DNA from: a virus
IMG/VR virus record: IMGVR_UViG_3300033148_001810
Span: 1-28,950 of that record
Strand: one strand, 5' to 3'
Length of the DNA: 28,950 nucleotides
The position numbers and the translations under genes are program-made. The notes beneath the pieces are model-generated. The model searched no databases. It saw nothing but the letters and a program-made list of their open reading frames with translations, and was not told the DNA's origin. Positions 19,106 to 27,234 of this stretch are shown here, in pieces. Positions within the stretch are counted from its first letter, which is position 1. The number at the start of each line of letters is the position of its first letter.

Positions 19106-21227
19106 TATCTCTTATCGCCTTTTTAATCTCTGCAACCCTTTCGGACATTGGGCGGTTAGATTTCTCCATTAATGCCTTCAAATCACTGTCTGTCTTGGAG
19201 AATCGTTTTTCGACACTATCTTCCATTTCTTTAGCTCTACTGGAAAGAGTTTCGCTTTGTTCTTCCATAACGTCCTGAATCTCAGCAACGGCTTTAATAA
19301 TTTCCCTTATTGTTACTTGAGAATCCTCTGATTCGGAATCGCTCTTTGCTTGAGCCTCAATAATCTTAAGATTAGAGTCTAAAATATCCAGTTTGGCCTG
19401 TAGCTCTGCCTTGTCCTCAGATAATGCGGCCTGCATCTCTGTCTTGATTCTTGTCTCTTCAATTCTTGCACCATTAACCGCCTGTTGGATGTTAAGTTTC
19501 TTCTCCAGCTCAAAGTTTTCCTGCTCCAACTGAGAAATAGCCCCTTGGGCCTCTTCCTGTATCTGCTGAACAATAGCGTTAACTTCATTACCTTCATTAA
19601 TTTTCAGGAATTGCTCAGGATTTTTAACCCCAGAATCCATAAAAGCCTGCTTAAGTATAGCTTCAGGATCTAGTAGCGGCCTAAACAGGTCGCTTCCTGC
19701 TGCCATCGTAGTAACACTTAACATCTTTTGCGCTCTTTCTTCTTCTCCCAAAATGCCCTTAGATCCAACTACGTCAAAATGAACATTCTGCGGAAGCTCT
19801 TTCTTGGTCATCCACATAAAGTCTTTTGCGCCCATCTCAGGGTTATAATAGGAATACTTCTGTAACCCAGTCTTATTGAATTCATGCTGCATATACAAAA
19901 ATGTCTTTAAAGAGAAATCCAGCTTATCCACGAAGTCTACAACCCTCACCTCACCTCTTTGGGCTTGATGCCTTGTAGCGGTGGCAGAGCGCTCTACAGG
20001 CTGTCCTCCTCCGGCTCTAGCAGCGTCTACAGAGGTAGACTGACGTACTTGGTCAAGTATGAACGAAAGCGCGGCAAGGGCTACGTCTGGGTCTCCAGTG
20101 GCAATCTCTTTAAAGTTAGCTAAGCCTTTGGTGGGCGTTTTAACTCCCGGAGCGATAATTGGCCCGCCATTTAAGACGAAATTAGGATCATTTCCTTCAT
20201 AGACAATCGCGGGTTCTACGTGCAAATCGACAGAATCCAGTGTCTTATTGGCTAGTTTAGAAGCCATTTTATGCAAGGGAGCTGTTTTTATTAGGGGAGA
20301 CGTATAGTAAGGGTCTCTTACGTCCATCCTCTCGTATCCATTATAAATCACTCTTGGATAGGGTAGTTTCGCGGGAGAGAAGTAAACAAACGTCCCGTTA
20401 GCAAGTATGACTTCGGAGTTAGGTAGGAGAATATCACCGTCATTTCTGGAGATGGTTATATCTCCAAAATACTTGACCATTTCTATATCTTGGGTCTCAA
20501 TATCCTTATTATTATTGGTTCTTTTCTTAACTTTGGGTATTTGAGATGGCATCCAGCCTCCGCCCTTCTTCTCTTTTAGAAGATAAAGCGGAAGGTACTC
20601 TTTAATAATCATTGACCCGTTGTAGAACGTATTAGTCCCCAATGTAGAAGGAGAGGGGTCGGGATAACAGTTCCACATTGAATGAGGCTTCCAAACTGGA
20701 GACTTTGTAGACTGAACGCCTGTACCTTCGTGGATTTTTAGGGTGGTTTCCTCATCTACCTCAACTACAAACCCCCCATGATGGAGGGCTTCATGGACTG
20801 AAAGGTTCAACCGCTCCTTAAACCCGAAATCGGCATGTTGCTGAGACATAAACGCTCTTGTAGCATTGTCTAAAGGGCGATCTTCTTCTTGCTCTATATC
20901 GGAGTGGACTTCAAACCACATCCTATTATTGGGAAACAGGAGCCTCATGGTATCAGCAGTAACTATTTCAGAAGCTCTGGCTAGTTCCCCTAACTCAATG
21001 ACATTATGCCAATCTCCGGTGTCTTTCTTGTCTTTCTTCATTGCCTCCACGGGAATCATGGCAACTTGGCGATCTACTTCTGCCCATATCCTTTCGTGCT
21101 GCTTACGGAAGGTGTCATTTTCCCTCGACTTTAGACAGGTGGTGACGAATTCGGCCACTTTATCCCAGTCTTTCTGAGTAATACGGCGCTTTTTGACCTG
21201 TTTTGTGCCTTCTGTTGATTCTGCCAT
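19098..21227 (-). CDS. Portal protein with C-terminal coiled coil (709 aa)
   Basis: Large size, position directly after the large terminase (2 bases) and before scaffold and capsid identify the portal. Features include an N-terminal helical region (DWHNVIELGELARASEIVTADTM), SHSMWNCYPDPSPS-type wing strands (KPHSMWNCYPDPSP), and the clip/stem region around YPRVIYNGYERMDVRDPYYTSPLIK, with SVDLHVEPAIVYEGND following. From about residue 545 to the end the protein is a long charged coiled coil (QEEAQGAISQLEQENFELEK, AELQAKLDILDSNLKIIEAQ), matching the barrel or crown extension of large podophage portals. Twelve copies form the DNA channel at one vertex. Confidence 0.8.
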   Translation of the reverse strand: MAESTEGTKQVKKRRITQKDWDKVAEFVTTCLKSRENDTFRKQHERIWAEVDRQVAMIPVEAMKKDKKDTGDWHNVIELGELARASEIVTADTMRLLFPNNRMWFEVHSDIEQEEDRPLDNATRAFMSQQHADFGFKERLNLSVHEALHHGGFVVEVDEETTLKIHEGTGVQSTKSPVWKPHSMWNCYPDPSPSTLGTNTFYNGSMIIKEYLPLYLLKEKKGGGWMPSQIPKVKKRTNNNKDIETQDIEMVKYFGDITISRNDGDILLPNSEVILANGTFVYFSPAKLPYPRVIYNGYERMDVRDPYYTSPLIKTAPLHKMASKLANKTLDSVDLHVEPAIVYEGNDPNFVLNGGPIIAPGVKTPTKGLANFKEIATGDPDVALAALSFILDQVRQSTSVDAARAGGGQPVERSATATRHQAQRGEVRVVDFVDKLDFSLKTFLYMQHEFNKTGLQKYSYYNPEMGAKDFMWMTKKELPQNVHFDVVGSKGILGEEERAQKMLSVTTMAAGSDLFRPLLDPEAILKQAFMDSGVKNPEQFLKINEGNEVNAIVQQIQEEAQGAISQLEQENFELEKKLNIQQAVNGARIEETRIKTEMQAALSEDKAELQAKLDILDSNLKIIEAQAKSDSESEDSQVTIREIIKAVAEIQDVMEEQSETLSSRAKEMEDSVEKRFSKTDSDLKALMEKSNRPMSERVAEIKKAIRDNE

Positions 21228-21229
21228 TT

Positions 21230-22687
21230 CTACCAGTTCCCTAAGCCCTGTGGAGTATGTTGTTTAATCTGTCTCATCACTTTAACTTCAGCATGTCTTC
21301 GTGCCATTACCGCATATCGAATAGCAGACATCATATCATCATTAAACGGTACTATTTTCCCATCCTTACGGTGGTACATGCCCAATTCTTCCCAAAACAT
21401 CGTAACCGAGGAAAAGACCTTAAATCGGCCTGTTTCCATCATTTCCAGCATTTCCATAATGCCAGACTCAACAGACTGAGAACCTTTGCCTTCCTGCTCT
21501 CCAAGACCGGGGGGATTGGTAAAATAGGTATGATGCATCTTCACCCCCAATTCACGGTATCTGTCAGCTAAAGGTTTGCCTGAACCTTTCTCAGTCTGAA
21601 GACCATCTTTCGGCCAGCTTACTGGAATCCAGTCACCCTTTCTTTTAATCGCCTCCGCGTGCATCGGGGGTAGAGTACGTTGTTCTTTGTACCCATCATA
21701 GATCACAACTGAGTCTGCTTCCCTGTCCCATGCAATAAAAGCACAGGCAAAGGGATGATCCCAGCCGAAGTCTATACCGTTTATTCTAGGCCAATGTGCA
21801 GGAATTTCAAATGGTTCAACTTCAATTGTTTCACGTGGAACAGAAAAGACTAATCCAGACCCCATTAAAGGTTCGCCTTTCGCTCTCATAGCCCTCTCAT
21901 GTTTAGGAACTCCAGCGAGTTTCTGCTCTCTTAATTCTGGGGTCATATGGGGCGCATCATCCCACGTAGCCCTGATTAATGCCTGTCCGGGCTTTAAGTC
22001 CTGAAGGAAGTTTCGCACAACCTCTGTAATCCCTTCTTCTGGGGTAAATGTTATGTATTCAATCCCATTAGTAGAAAACTGAGATCGAGCTATTTGCGAC
22101 TGTACGTCTGGTGGAGGCTCTTCATCAGGCCAAGCAACATCATACCTATGTCCCATGAACTTTTTCGGCCCTTGCTCATAGGCTCTAAAGTAGACCTCAG
22201 AATTTGAACCCGATATGTGACTAACAAGAACAGAGTCGAAGGCATTATTGACTCCTGGCTTTCTATTAGTTTTAACGATGCATCTCTTTGGGACTGACCC
22301 AGCGCCGAGCATTTTCTCATCAGATGGGTCTCCAAACATCTCCCGTTGGCATATATCCCTAGCGGTTTCGTTGGTATTAGACCCCACAAGGACTTTAACT
22401 GATTTATCAAACCTATGACCTTTCCACCAATCGGGGTAAAGACCTGTAAGGTGCATGGCCGTTTCCATTGCGCCAGAATATGTCTTTCCTATTTGATTGG
22501 CGCACATCAAAGCCCTTTGAATGGACAGATGGGCCTCATTCTTATCTGAAGGAATACAAACAAAGTCACCAAACCCTTTAGCGTGGTGAAATCTTATCTG
22601 GTAATCATAGGGAGCGTAAAATTCTAGCTTATTATACTTCCTGTACTCCTGTAGCTCCTCTACAGCCTCAAGAATGGAGTTATCCAC
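21230..22687 (-). CDS. terL: Terminase large subunit (485 aa)
   Basis: ATPase half: a Walker A-like CANQIGKTYSG at 62-72 (deviant G-K-T loop) and Walker B YDVAWPDEE at 182-190 with the catalytic glutamate. A coupling segment YITFTPEEG follows at 211-219. Nuclease half: GIDFGWDHP at 304-312 provides the first catalytic aspartate, and further acidic residues lie towards the C-terminus. Length is normal. It drives DNA into the procapsid and cuts it. It overlaps the preceding glycosyltransferase gene by 8 bases, so the inserted glycan cassette is transcribed into it. In most phages the small subunit is adjacent; here it lies about 6 kb upstream. Confidence 0.9.
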   Translation of the reverse strand: MDNSILEAVEELQEYRKYNKLEFYAPYDYQIRFHHAKGFGDFVCIPSDKNEAHLSIQRALMCANQIGKTYSGAMETAMHLTGLYPDWWKGHRFDKSVKVLVGSNTNETARDICQREMFGDPSDEKMLGAGSVPKRCIVKTNRKPGVNNAFDSVLVSHISGSNSEVYFRAYEQGPKKFMGHRYDVAWPDEEPPPDVQSQIARSQFSTNGIEYITFTPEEGITEVVRNFLQDLKPGQALIRATWDDAPHMTPELREQKLAGVPKHERAMRAKGEPLMGSGLVFSVPRETIEVEPFEIPAHWPRINGIDFGWDHPFACAFIAWDREADSVVIYDGYKEQRTLPPMHAEAIKRKGDWIPVSWPKDGLQTEKGSGKPLADRYRELGVKMHHTYFTNPPGLGEQEGKGSQSVESGIMEMLEMMETGRFKVFSSVTMFWEELGMYHRKDGKIVPFNDDMMSAIRYAVMARRHAEVKVMRQIKQHTPQGLGNW

Positions 22688-23366
22688 GTTGGTTACAGTT
22701 CTGCATTAGTTTTCGCTCTATAAACCATTCTTCGGAATATTCACATCCCTCATATTCGTGGAAATAGGGGCCGCCAACGGTGAAATGAACTAACTTGGCA
22801 TCAGGGTTAGGATCAAGCTCAGAAACTAGATGGTTCCAGTCTTTCGGAAGCTCGCCAATTGAATCAGTCCAGTTAAACCTGTGAAGGTCAAGCCCAGAAG
22901 CAGTATCGACGTAATCAGGAGTAAGTCGCTTACAATGATGGTGAGAGCAGTTAAAAAGAATAACGCTTGACCAATTCTTTCGAGGATAAGCATACTGCTT
23001 TGTCCCAAGGTACTTAGTTTCATCCTTTGGTGTGTAGTCATGTTTAACGACCTGAACCGCTCTGGTGAAATCCTTTAAGTCCCATAATTTCTTAATATCA
23101 TCTAAAACCATCATGTCAGCATCAATAAAGATTGCATACCCCTTATAACCGTTTAAATAAGGGACAAGAAATCGCGTAAACGCGAACTCATTTGATTGTT
23201 TTGGGTCAATCGACCTATTGTGTACCGATTTGAGCAAAGACCTTTTTATAGGTATAAAACTCACCGGCACGGTAGCTCTGGAGAGAATCGAATGTGTTAG
23301 CGTATGCCATGCGACAGATTCAGCTTGGTCGAATCCGATATATATCGGTATTGCTTCTTGGCTCAT
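22680..23366 (-). CDS. Glycosyltransferase, GT8-like (228 aa)
   Basis: The order GFDQAESVAWHTLTHSIL (11-28), FAFTRFLVPYLNGYKGYAIFIDADMMVL (61-88, containing the D-A-D metal-binding triad), RKNWSSVILFNC, and HFTVGGPYF near the end is that of a GT-A fold enzyme of the GT8/glycogenin-like type common in marine and freshwater phage contigs. It should transfer a sugar from a nucleotide-sugar using Mn2+ held by the D-x-D. Acceptor and sugar are unknown. It is the last gene of the glycan cassette and is coupled to the large terminase gene by an 8-base overlap. Confidence 0.75.
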   Translation of the reverse strand: MSQEAIPIYIGFDQAESVAWHTLTHSILSRATVPVSFIPIKRSLLKSVHNRSIDPKQSNEFAFTRFLVPYLNGYKGYAIFIDADMMVLDDIKKLWDLKDFTRAVQVVKHDYTPKDETKYLGTKQYAYPRKNWSSVILFNCSHHHCKRLTPDYVDTASGLDLHRFNWTDSIGELPKDWNHLVSELDPNPDAKLVHFTVGGPYFHEYEGCEYSEEWFIERKLMQNCNQRG

Positions 23367-23393
23367 TTTCTTCTCCCTTTACCATTATCACTA

Positions 23394-24041
23394 TTAAAGT
23401 CTCTCTATGTCATCTTCACCAAAATAAGTTCCCGTTTGAACCTCAACAACTACCATCGGTTCCTTATTGTCATTTATTAGCTGATGAATCTCTTGTTTTT
23501 TAATAAACTTATATGAATTGTCTTCAGTAAAAATCCAATGTTCGTTTCTGAACTTATGCCTTTGCAGACTTATAGCCCTTCCCGGCAAAACAGTGAGAAT
23601 TTTTACCTTAAAATCTTCATCATACAATGTTCTATAAAACCCCCAGTCTCTCTGGACTATCTCAGAACTAGACGAGGTTTTCCCTCCGCCAATATTGAAT
23701 AGCAGGGAAACGCCAGTATCATTACATAAATTAATCTCAGGAGTATTCTCTTCGTGCCTATCTCCGCCGTTAGCAAAGAAATCTGGCCTCAAAGACCTAA
23801 TTGCTTCCGATACAGTATTGTCAGCATCATCCACAGGATAGACATAACTTACCCCCTTCATAGAAAGAAGAATCTCTTTCCTATGGTCAAACGGCATATA
23901 GTAGAATCCCTTTTTCCTCTTTAGCCAGCTATCTGAGTTCAAAGCAACAACAACAGAACCGTGTTTAGCCGACTCGTTTATATACCTGATATGCCCCGGA
24001 TGGATTGGATCAAAACCACCAGAAACAAGAACCGTCTTCAT
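23394..24041 (-). CDS. Nucleotidyltransferase fused to a phosphomannose-isomerase-type cupin (215 aa)
   Basis: Residues 1-130 are a cytidylyltransferase-fold domain like RfaE2/HldE: GGFDPIHPGH at 8-17 (H-x-G-H nucleotide site), VVVALNSDSWLKRKKG (30-45), FFANGGDR (88-95), and a Ser-rich SSSSEIV (123-129). Residues 131-215 match the end of type II phosphomannose isomerase: WGFYRTL, VLPGRAISLQRHKFRNEHW (151-169, with cupin ligands H162, E167, H168), EIHQLIN (H186), EVQTGTYFGEDDIERL (200-215). The cupin seems to lack about 15-20 residues between W169 and the following strand, keeping the metal ligands. Likely activates a sugar phosphate (mannose or heptose type) for the cassette. Confidence 0.75.
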   Translation of the reverse strand: MKTVLVSGGFDPIHPGHIRYINESAKHGSVVVALNSDSWLKRKKGFYYMPFDHRKEILLSMKGVSYVYPVDDADNTVSEAIRSLRPDFFANGGDRHEENTPEINLCNDTGVSLLFNIGGGKTSSSSEIVQRDWGFYRTLYDEDFKVKILTVLPGRAISLQRHKFRNEHWIFTEDNSYKFIKKQEIHQLINDNKEPMVVVEVQTGTYFGEDDIERL

Positions 24042-24559
24042 TAGAGTGCCTTAATCATCATCACCAGAGAAACCCCGTTATCGGAGACAGGTAGCACAAG
24101 ATGAGTCATGCCATCAATGACCCGGTTACAGCCAAATCCCGGTCTTTCAGGTGTGTAGTAGTCGTCGAAGACTAAAACACCGCCCGGATTTAAAAGATGG
24201 GCTACAAAGTTAAAATCAGACTGTATGGTTTCAATTGAATGCCCTCCATCAATAAAGGCAAAATCCACCTTCTTGTCAAAGGTCATCAATGTGTCAGAAG
24301 TCAACCCTTTGTACAGAGTGTGAGGAATGTCCTTCAAGACCTTATGAGCGTTCTCTTCGGTACACCGGCCTTTGCCATTCATCTCTTTCTCATCAAGATT
24401 AAGATCACCTCCTTCAAATACATCGAAGCCGTAATAGTGGTCGAACTTGAACGCTTTGTACCATTCAACCGGCCTTACCGCTTTGTGAGTTCCGATCTCT
24501 AAAACCGTTTTAGGTTTCTGCTCTTGAATAATATCAATTATCTGATTGTAGCGCAGCAT
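24041..24559 (-). CDS. SAM-dependent methyltransferase, class I (172 aa)
   Basis: Motif I is TVLEIGTHKA (18-27), with the acidic residue of the next strand at YGFDVFEGGD. DFAFIDGGHSIETIQSDF (99-116) and LLNPGGVLVFDDYY (122-135) are the typical post-I and motif IV regions of the Methyltransf_24 group, which often methylates sugars or small glycans. It overlaps the Gmd gene by 26 bases and shares its last base with the start of the fusion gene. In this context, O-methylation of the cassette's sugar is the simplest reading; host or phage nucleic acid as substrate is less likely, since no target-recognition domain is present. Confidence 0.75.
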   Translation of the reverse strand: MLRYNQIIDIIQEQKPKTVLEIGTHKAVRPVEWYKAFKFDHYYGFDVFEGGDLNLDEKEMNGKGRCTEENAHKVLKDIPHTLYKGLTSDTLMTFDKKVDFAFIDGGHSIETIQSDFNFVAHLLNPGGVLVFDDYYTPERPGFGCNRVIDGMTHLVLPVSDNGVSLVMMIKAL

Positions 24560-25457
24560 CTAGCATTTCCTCTATTAACATCTCAAATGTATATTCTCGC
24601 TCCCATCCTATCCCTTCAGCTCTTGACGGGTCTCCGATTAAAGCATTCACTTCGGTAGGTCGGTAGAATTTAGGGTCAACGTCAACAAAGTGCGTGTACT
24701 CAAGATCAACGTAAGAAAAAGCAATATCAAGCAAGTCTCGTATTGATCTTCCTTCTCCGGTAGCAAGAACGTAATCACCCGGCTCTGGCTGCTGCAACAT
24801 TAACCACATGCCCTTAACATAATCTTTTGCATGTCCCCAATCTCTTATAGCCTCAAGGTTCCCTAAAGCAAGCCTTTCCTGCTTTCCTTTAACGATGTTT
24901 GCTACACCTTGGACGATCTTTTGTGTAACAAATTCAGCTCCGCGTCGAGGAGATTCATGGTTAAACAAAATCCCCGTGCTCGCGTGTAAGTTATAAGCCT
25001 CACGGTAGTTTATCGTTGACCAGTGAGCTGCTAACTTCGCTATTCCATAAGGACTACGAGGATGAAAGTAAGTCCTTTCATGCTGAGGTGGCGGGGACGA
25101 GCCAAATAACTCAGAAGTTGATGCTTGATAGAACTTACAGTTTAAATACCTCGTAGCCTCTAACATATTTAAAGCGCCGCCAGCGTTTATATCGAATGTC
25201 GCTTTAGGTGAGTTAAAAGATTCATGGACAAAACTCATTGCGGCCAGATTGTAAATTTCGTCAGGCGCAACATCTAAAACTAATCGAATTGTATTGGGGT
25301 CTGTAATATCTCCAGAAACTACTTTTACACCCTCTGGAAGCTCTTTAGGGGCCACAGTCCTTCTTACTAATCCATAGACATCGTAACCCTTATCTAAAAG
25401 CAGTTCACTTAAATAGAAAGAGTCCTGACCGCCAAGGCCGGTTATAAATGCTTTCAC
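24534..25457 (-). CDS. gmd: GDP-mannose 4,6-dehydratase-like (307 aa)
   Basis: An extended short-chain dehydrogenase. The NAD(P) loop is TGLGGQDSFYLSELLL (6-21), a Gmd-type G-x-x-G-Q-D-x-x-Y-L. STSELFG lies at 113-119 (Gmd signature S-T-S-E), the catalytic Y137-x3-K141 is in SPYGIAK, and FNHESPRRG is at 165-173, which is characteristic of Gmd rather than RmlB. It converts GDP-mannose to GDP-4-keto-6-deoxymannose, the precursor of fucose, rhamnose and perosamine. At 307 residues it is shorter than usual (about 340-370). The start is GTG, overlapping the stop of the 56-aa gene (GTGA). A GDP-heptose dehydratase role is an alternative given the HldE-like neighbour. Confidence 0.85.
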   Translation of the reverse strand: MKAFITGLGGQDSFYLSELLLDKGYDVYGLVRRTVAPKELPEGVKVVSGDITDPNTIRLVLDVAPDEIYNLAAMSFVHESFNSPKATFDINAGGALNMLEATRYLNCKFYQASTSELFGSSPPPQHERTYFHPRSPYGIAKLAAHWSTINYREAYNLHASTGILFNHESPRRGAEFVTQKIVQGVANIVKGKQERLALGNLEAIRDWGHAKDYVKGMWLMLQQPEPGDYVLATGEGRSIRDLLDIAFSYVDLEYTHFVDVDPKFYRPTEVNALIGDPSRAEGIGWEREYTFEMLIEEMLDAALQSDN

Positions 25458-25624
25458 TTAAGAAGTTCCGATACATCTACATTTCCATTCCATCTTTTTA
25501 CAACCCATCGGCCATTCTCTACTCTAATGTCACTAACACACTTTGAATAGTAGCCAAGATTGCGCCTCAACTGACGGTATATCGCCTCACCAACATTCCT
25601 TGCTTTTATTGTATCTAATGACAT
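25454..25624 (-). CDS. Small hypothetical protein in the glycan cassette (56 aa)
   Basis: A 56-residue frame starting MSLDTIKARNVGEAIYRQL and ending NVDVSELLK. It overlaps the end of the preceding glycosyltransferase gene by 10 bases, and its own TGA overlaps the GTG of gmd, so it fills the only gap in the cassette exactly. It is basic (YRQLRRNLGYYSKC), with a WVVKRWNG strand pair. No family is recognised. The fit to both neighbours is the main argument that it is real. Confidence 0.6.
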   Translation of the reverse strand: MSLDTIKARNVGEAIYRQLRRNLGYYSKCVSDIRVENGRWVVKRWNGNVDVSELLK

Positions 25625-26304
25625 AGTTTATTCTTCCTGTTTCCTTTATGGTGAACCATATATTTACCGAGTTTCGTTTTACTCAAAACATCAAGGGATT
25701 CGCCTTTCTTCCAGTTTGGAGTTAAGTTATTGCCCATTCTCCCCTTAGCCCAGTCGAAACAATAACAATCATGCCATCCCTTCTTTAAACCGAAAACAAG
25801 CCCTTTCTGTAAAGTTGCCTTATACCTTTTCTCGAAGATTTCAAACTCTTCATGTTCTGTATCAAAGCCAACAACCCCGCATTCAGTATAAAGCCCCTCT
25901 CTGCCCATAAAGACTAAAGACCTGTCCTTAAACAAATTAATTAAAAGGTCTTCAGGAATTTGTTTTTTAAACTCCAAATCAGCATCTAGCCAGTAAATCT
26001 TCCCGCCTTCCTTGAAAGCATCGAACTGACAGAACATCTTTCTACAAAACTTATTTAGGTCGAAATTATAATTGTAAAATGGCCCACCCATACCGTGAGC
26101 CTTTGGAATGTCTTTAATGTTTTCTAGGAATGAATTAACCCCCACTATCCCAAAGAAATCTCTTTTCTCCAGTTTTTCATGCTCAAAGTCTATCGGTTCT
26201 TCCAAGTAAAGAATGATTTTACCCGGCCAGTTGTCGATAAACTTTAAAAAGTGATGACCGTACTTCTTGTATCCTTCAGCAGAGAAAGAGGTCACTCCAA
26301 TCAT
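25615..26304 (-). CDS. Putative glycosyltransferase, GT-A like (229 aa)
   Basis: The N-terminus MIGVTSFSAEGYKKYGHHFL reads like an enzyme that senses a donor. GKIILYLEEP forms the second strand, and GKIYWLDADLEF (101-112) carries the D-A-D metal motif at the end of a strand, preceded by the helix KFCRKMFCQFDAFKEG. YTECGVVGFDTEHEEF and HDCYCFDWAK follow, in the place where acceptor-site residues usually lie. This arrangement fits a small GT-A glycosyltransferase of uncertain family. It is coupled to the 60-aa gene by ATGA. Confidence 0.65.
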   Translation of the reverse strand: MIGVTSFSAEGYKKYGHHFLKFIDNWPGKIILYLEEPIDFEHEKLEKRDFFGIVGVNSFLENIKDIPKAHGMGGPFYNYNFDLNKFCRKMFCQFDAFKEGGKIYWLDADLEFKKQIPEDLLINLFKDRSLVFMGREGLYTECGVVGFDTEHEEFEIFEKRYKATLQKGLVFGLKKGWHDCYCFDWAKGRMGNNLTPNWKKGESLDVLSKTKLGKYMVHHKGNRKNKLCH

Positions 26305-26483
26305 TTTAAATGACCGTTCATCAGATTTCTGGTTGTTATTTTGGTAGGGTTTAGTCTGTTCTTATCACAGTACCTTTCGAGTATCTGTATCTCTTCTGCA
26401 ACCTGCTTTAAAGCTTTAGAGACAGCCATTTTATTTTCAATCAGTTCGGCAAGTCTTTCCAGAATAACACTAAGGTCTTTCAT
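26301..26483 (-). CDS. Small coiled-coil-like protein (60 aa)
   Basis: A 60-residue frame starting MKDLSVILERLAELIENKMA, with heptad-like spacing of hydrophobic residues through about residue 35 (VSKALKQVAEEIQILERY), then a basic end (KNRLNPTKITTRNLMNGHLK). It overlaps both neighbours by 4 bases (ATGA). It is probably a small helical oligomer. Its link to the glycan enzymes is positional only. Confidence 0.6.
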   Translation of the reverse strand: MKDLSVILERLAELIENKMAVSKALKQVAEEIQILERYCDKNRLNPTKITTRNLMNGHLK

Positions 26484-26674
26484 GTAAAATCCTCCATAGA
26501 GACAGGGCGATCAATTGTAGATACAAGTGTCGCTACATCTATAATCCTTGTATGTTTAATGGTGGCTACTTTAGCTTTTGGCTCATAGCCTCCTTTAAGG
26601 CTTGCTATTGCTGGCGCAGCGGCCACAAGACCAAAGCTAAGGCCCGCCTTTTTAAGAAAGTCTCTTCTTTTCAT
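26480..26674 (-). CDS. Small protein with a twin-arginine (Tat) signal peptide (64 aa)
   Basis: From the ATG at 26674 (GGAGATTAC before it, ATGA overlap with the previous stop), the protein begins MKRRDFLKKAGLSFGLV. R-R-D-F-L-K-K matches the Tat consensus (S/T-R-R-x-F-L-K), the h-region AGLSFGLVAAAPAIA is moderately hydrophobic, and A-I-A|S is a good signal-peptidase site at about residue 24. The mature part would be only about 40 residues (KGGYEPKAKVATIKHTRIID ... SMEDFT), with no cofactor motif. A longer frame to 26734 was rejected because it has no supporting site. Tat export of so short a phage protein is unusual; function unknown. Confidence 0.7.
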   Translation of the reverse strand: MKRRDFLKKAGLSFGLVAAAPAIASLKGGYEPKAKVATIKHTRIIDVATLVSTIDRPVSMEDFT

Positions 26675-27234
26675 GTAATCTCCATTTTGTAAGTCTCTCT
26701 CAGAATAGAGAGTAATTCGTTTTCTTTTACCCAATCGTGCTTTGGTAAATCGCCCTTCCCACTACGTTTAATGCCATTATTTCTTGTAAATTCGATGGAG
26801 GGGTCTAAGAGAGTATCGAAGCCGAATAGCTTTATCTTTTCAGGCTTCCATCTATGGATAGATATTAAGATAGCCGCCATTCCCGTTGAAACGCAGGGAT
26901 GAGAGGCTGTTTGTCTAAAGCGGGCATTCCACGTATTTATAAATCCGAGAGGGATCATTAATGGCTTTTGTAGCTTAACCATCACTTGAGCAGAAGTACG
27001 AATATCAAAAGCACCGTTTTTAGGATAACCCCAGTATTCAGGGGCATCCATTTTATAGAACGTGCCCATAATTTCAGTTGTAGCACAAAGAGCGTCCACT
27101 TTAGAACCGTAGTCGTTTGTCCACATCACAGTATGAGAGCCTTTTAATCGAACAACTTTATCGAAAGAGTCTATCTGTTTTCCTCTCTCTGCACCCTTCA
27201 AAGACGGGCCGTGTCCGACTATAGCTACGTTCAT
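26671..27234 (-). CDS. GT29-like sialyltransferase-type protein (187 aa)
   Basis: The opening MNVAIVGHGPSLKGAERGKQ followed by IDSFDKVVRLKG (residues 1-32) parallels sialylmotif L (V-x-G-N-x-x-x-L-x-G ... G-x-x-I-D-x-x-D-x-V-x-R). HPCVSTGMAAILISIHRW with KIKLFGFD (112-140) parallels sialylmotif S (P-S-T-G ... Y-G-F). KHDWVKENELL (165-175) provides the H-x4-E of motif VS, with H166 and E171. Such short GT29-like proteins are found in bacteria and phages, where the donor is often unverified. It is therefore a probable glycosyltransferase; use of CMP-sialic acid is not proven, and no sialic acid synthesis gene is in the window. Confidence 0.65.
   Translation of the reverse strand: MNVAIVGHGPSLKGAERGKQIDSFDKVVRLKGSHTVMWTNDYGSKVDALCATTEIMGTFYKMDAPEYWGYPKNGAFDIRTSAQVMVKLQKPLMIPLGFINTWNARFRQTASHPCVSTGMAAILISIHRWKPEKIKLFGFDTLLDPSIEFTRNNGIKRSGKGDLPKHDWVKENELLSILRETYKMEIT

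Noticed and set aside
24041-24559. DNA methyltransferase for evasion of restriction
   Set aside because: The motif order fits a small-molecule or sugar methyltransferase and there is no D/N-P-P-Y catalytic box or target-recognition region.
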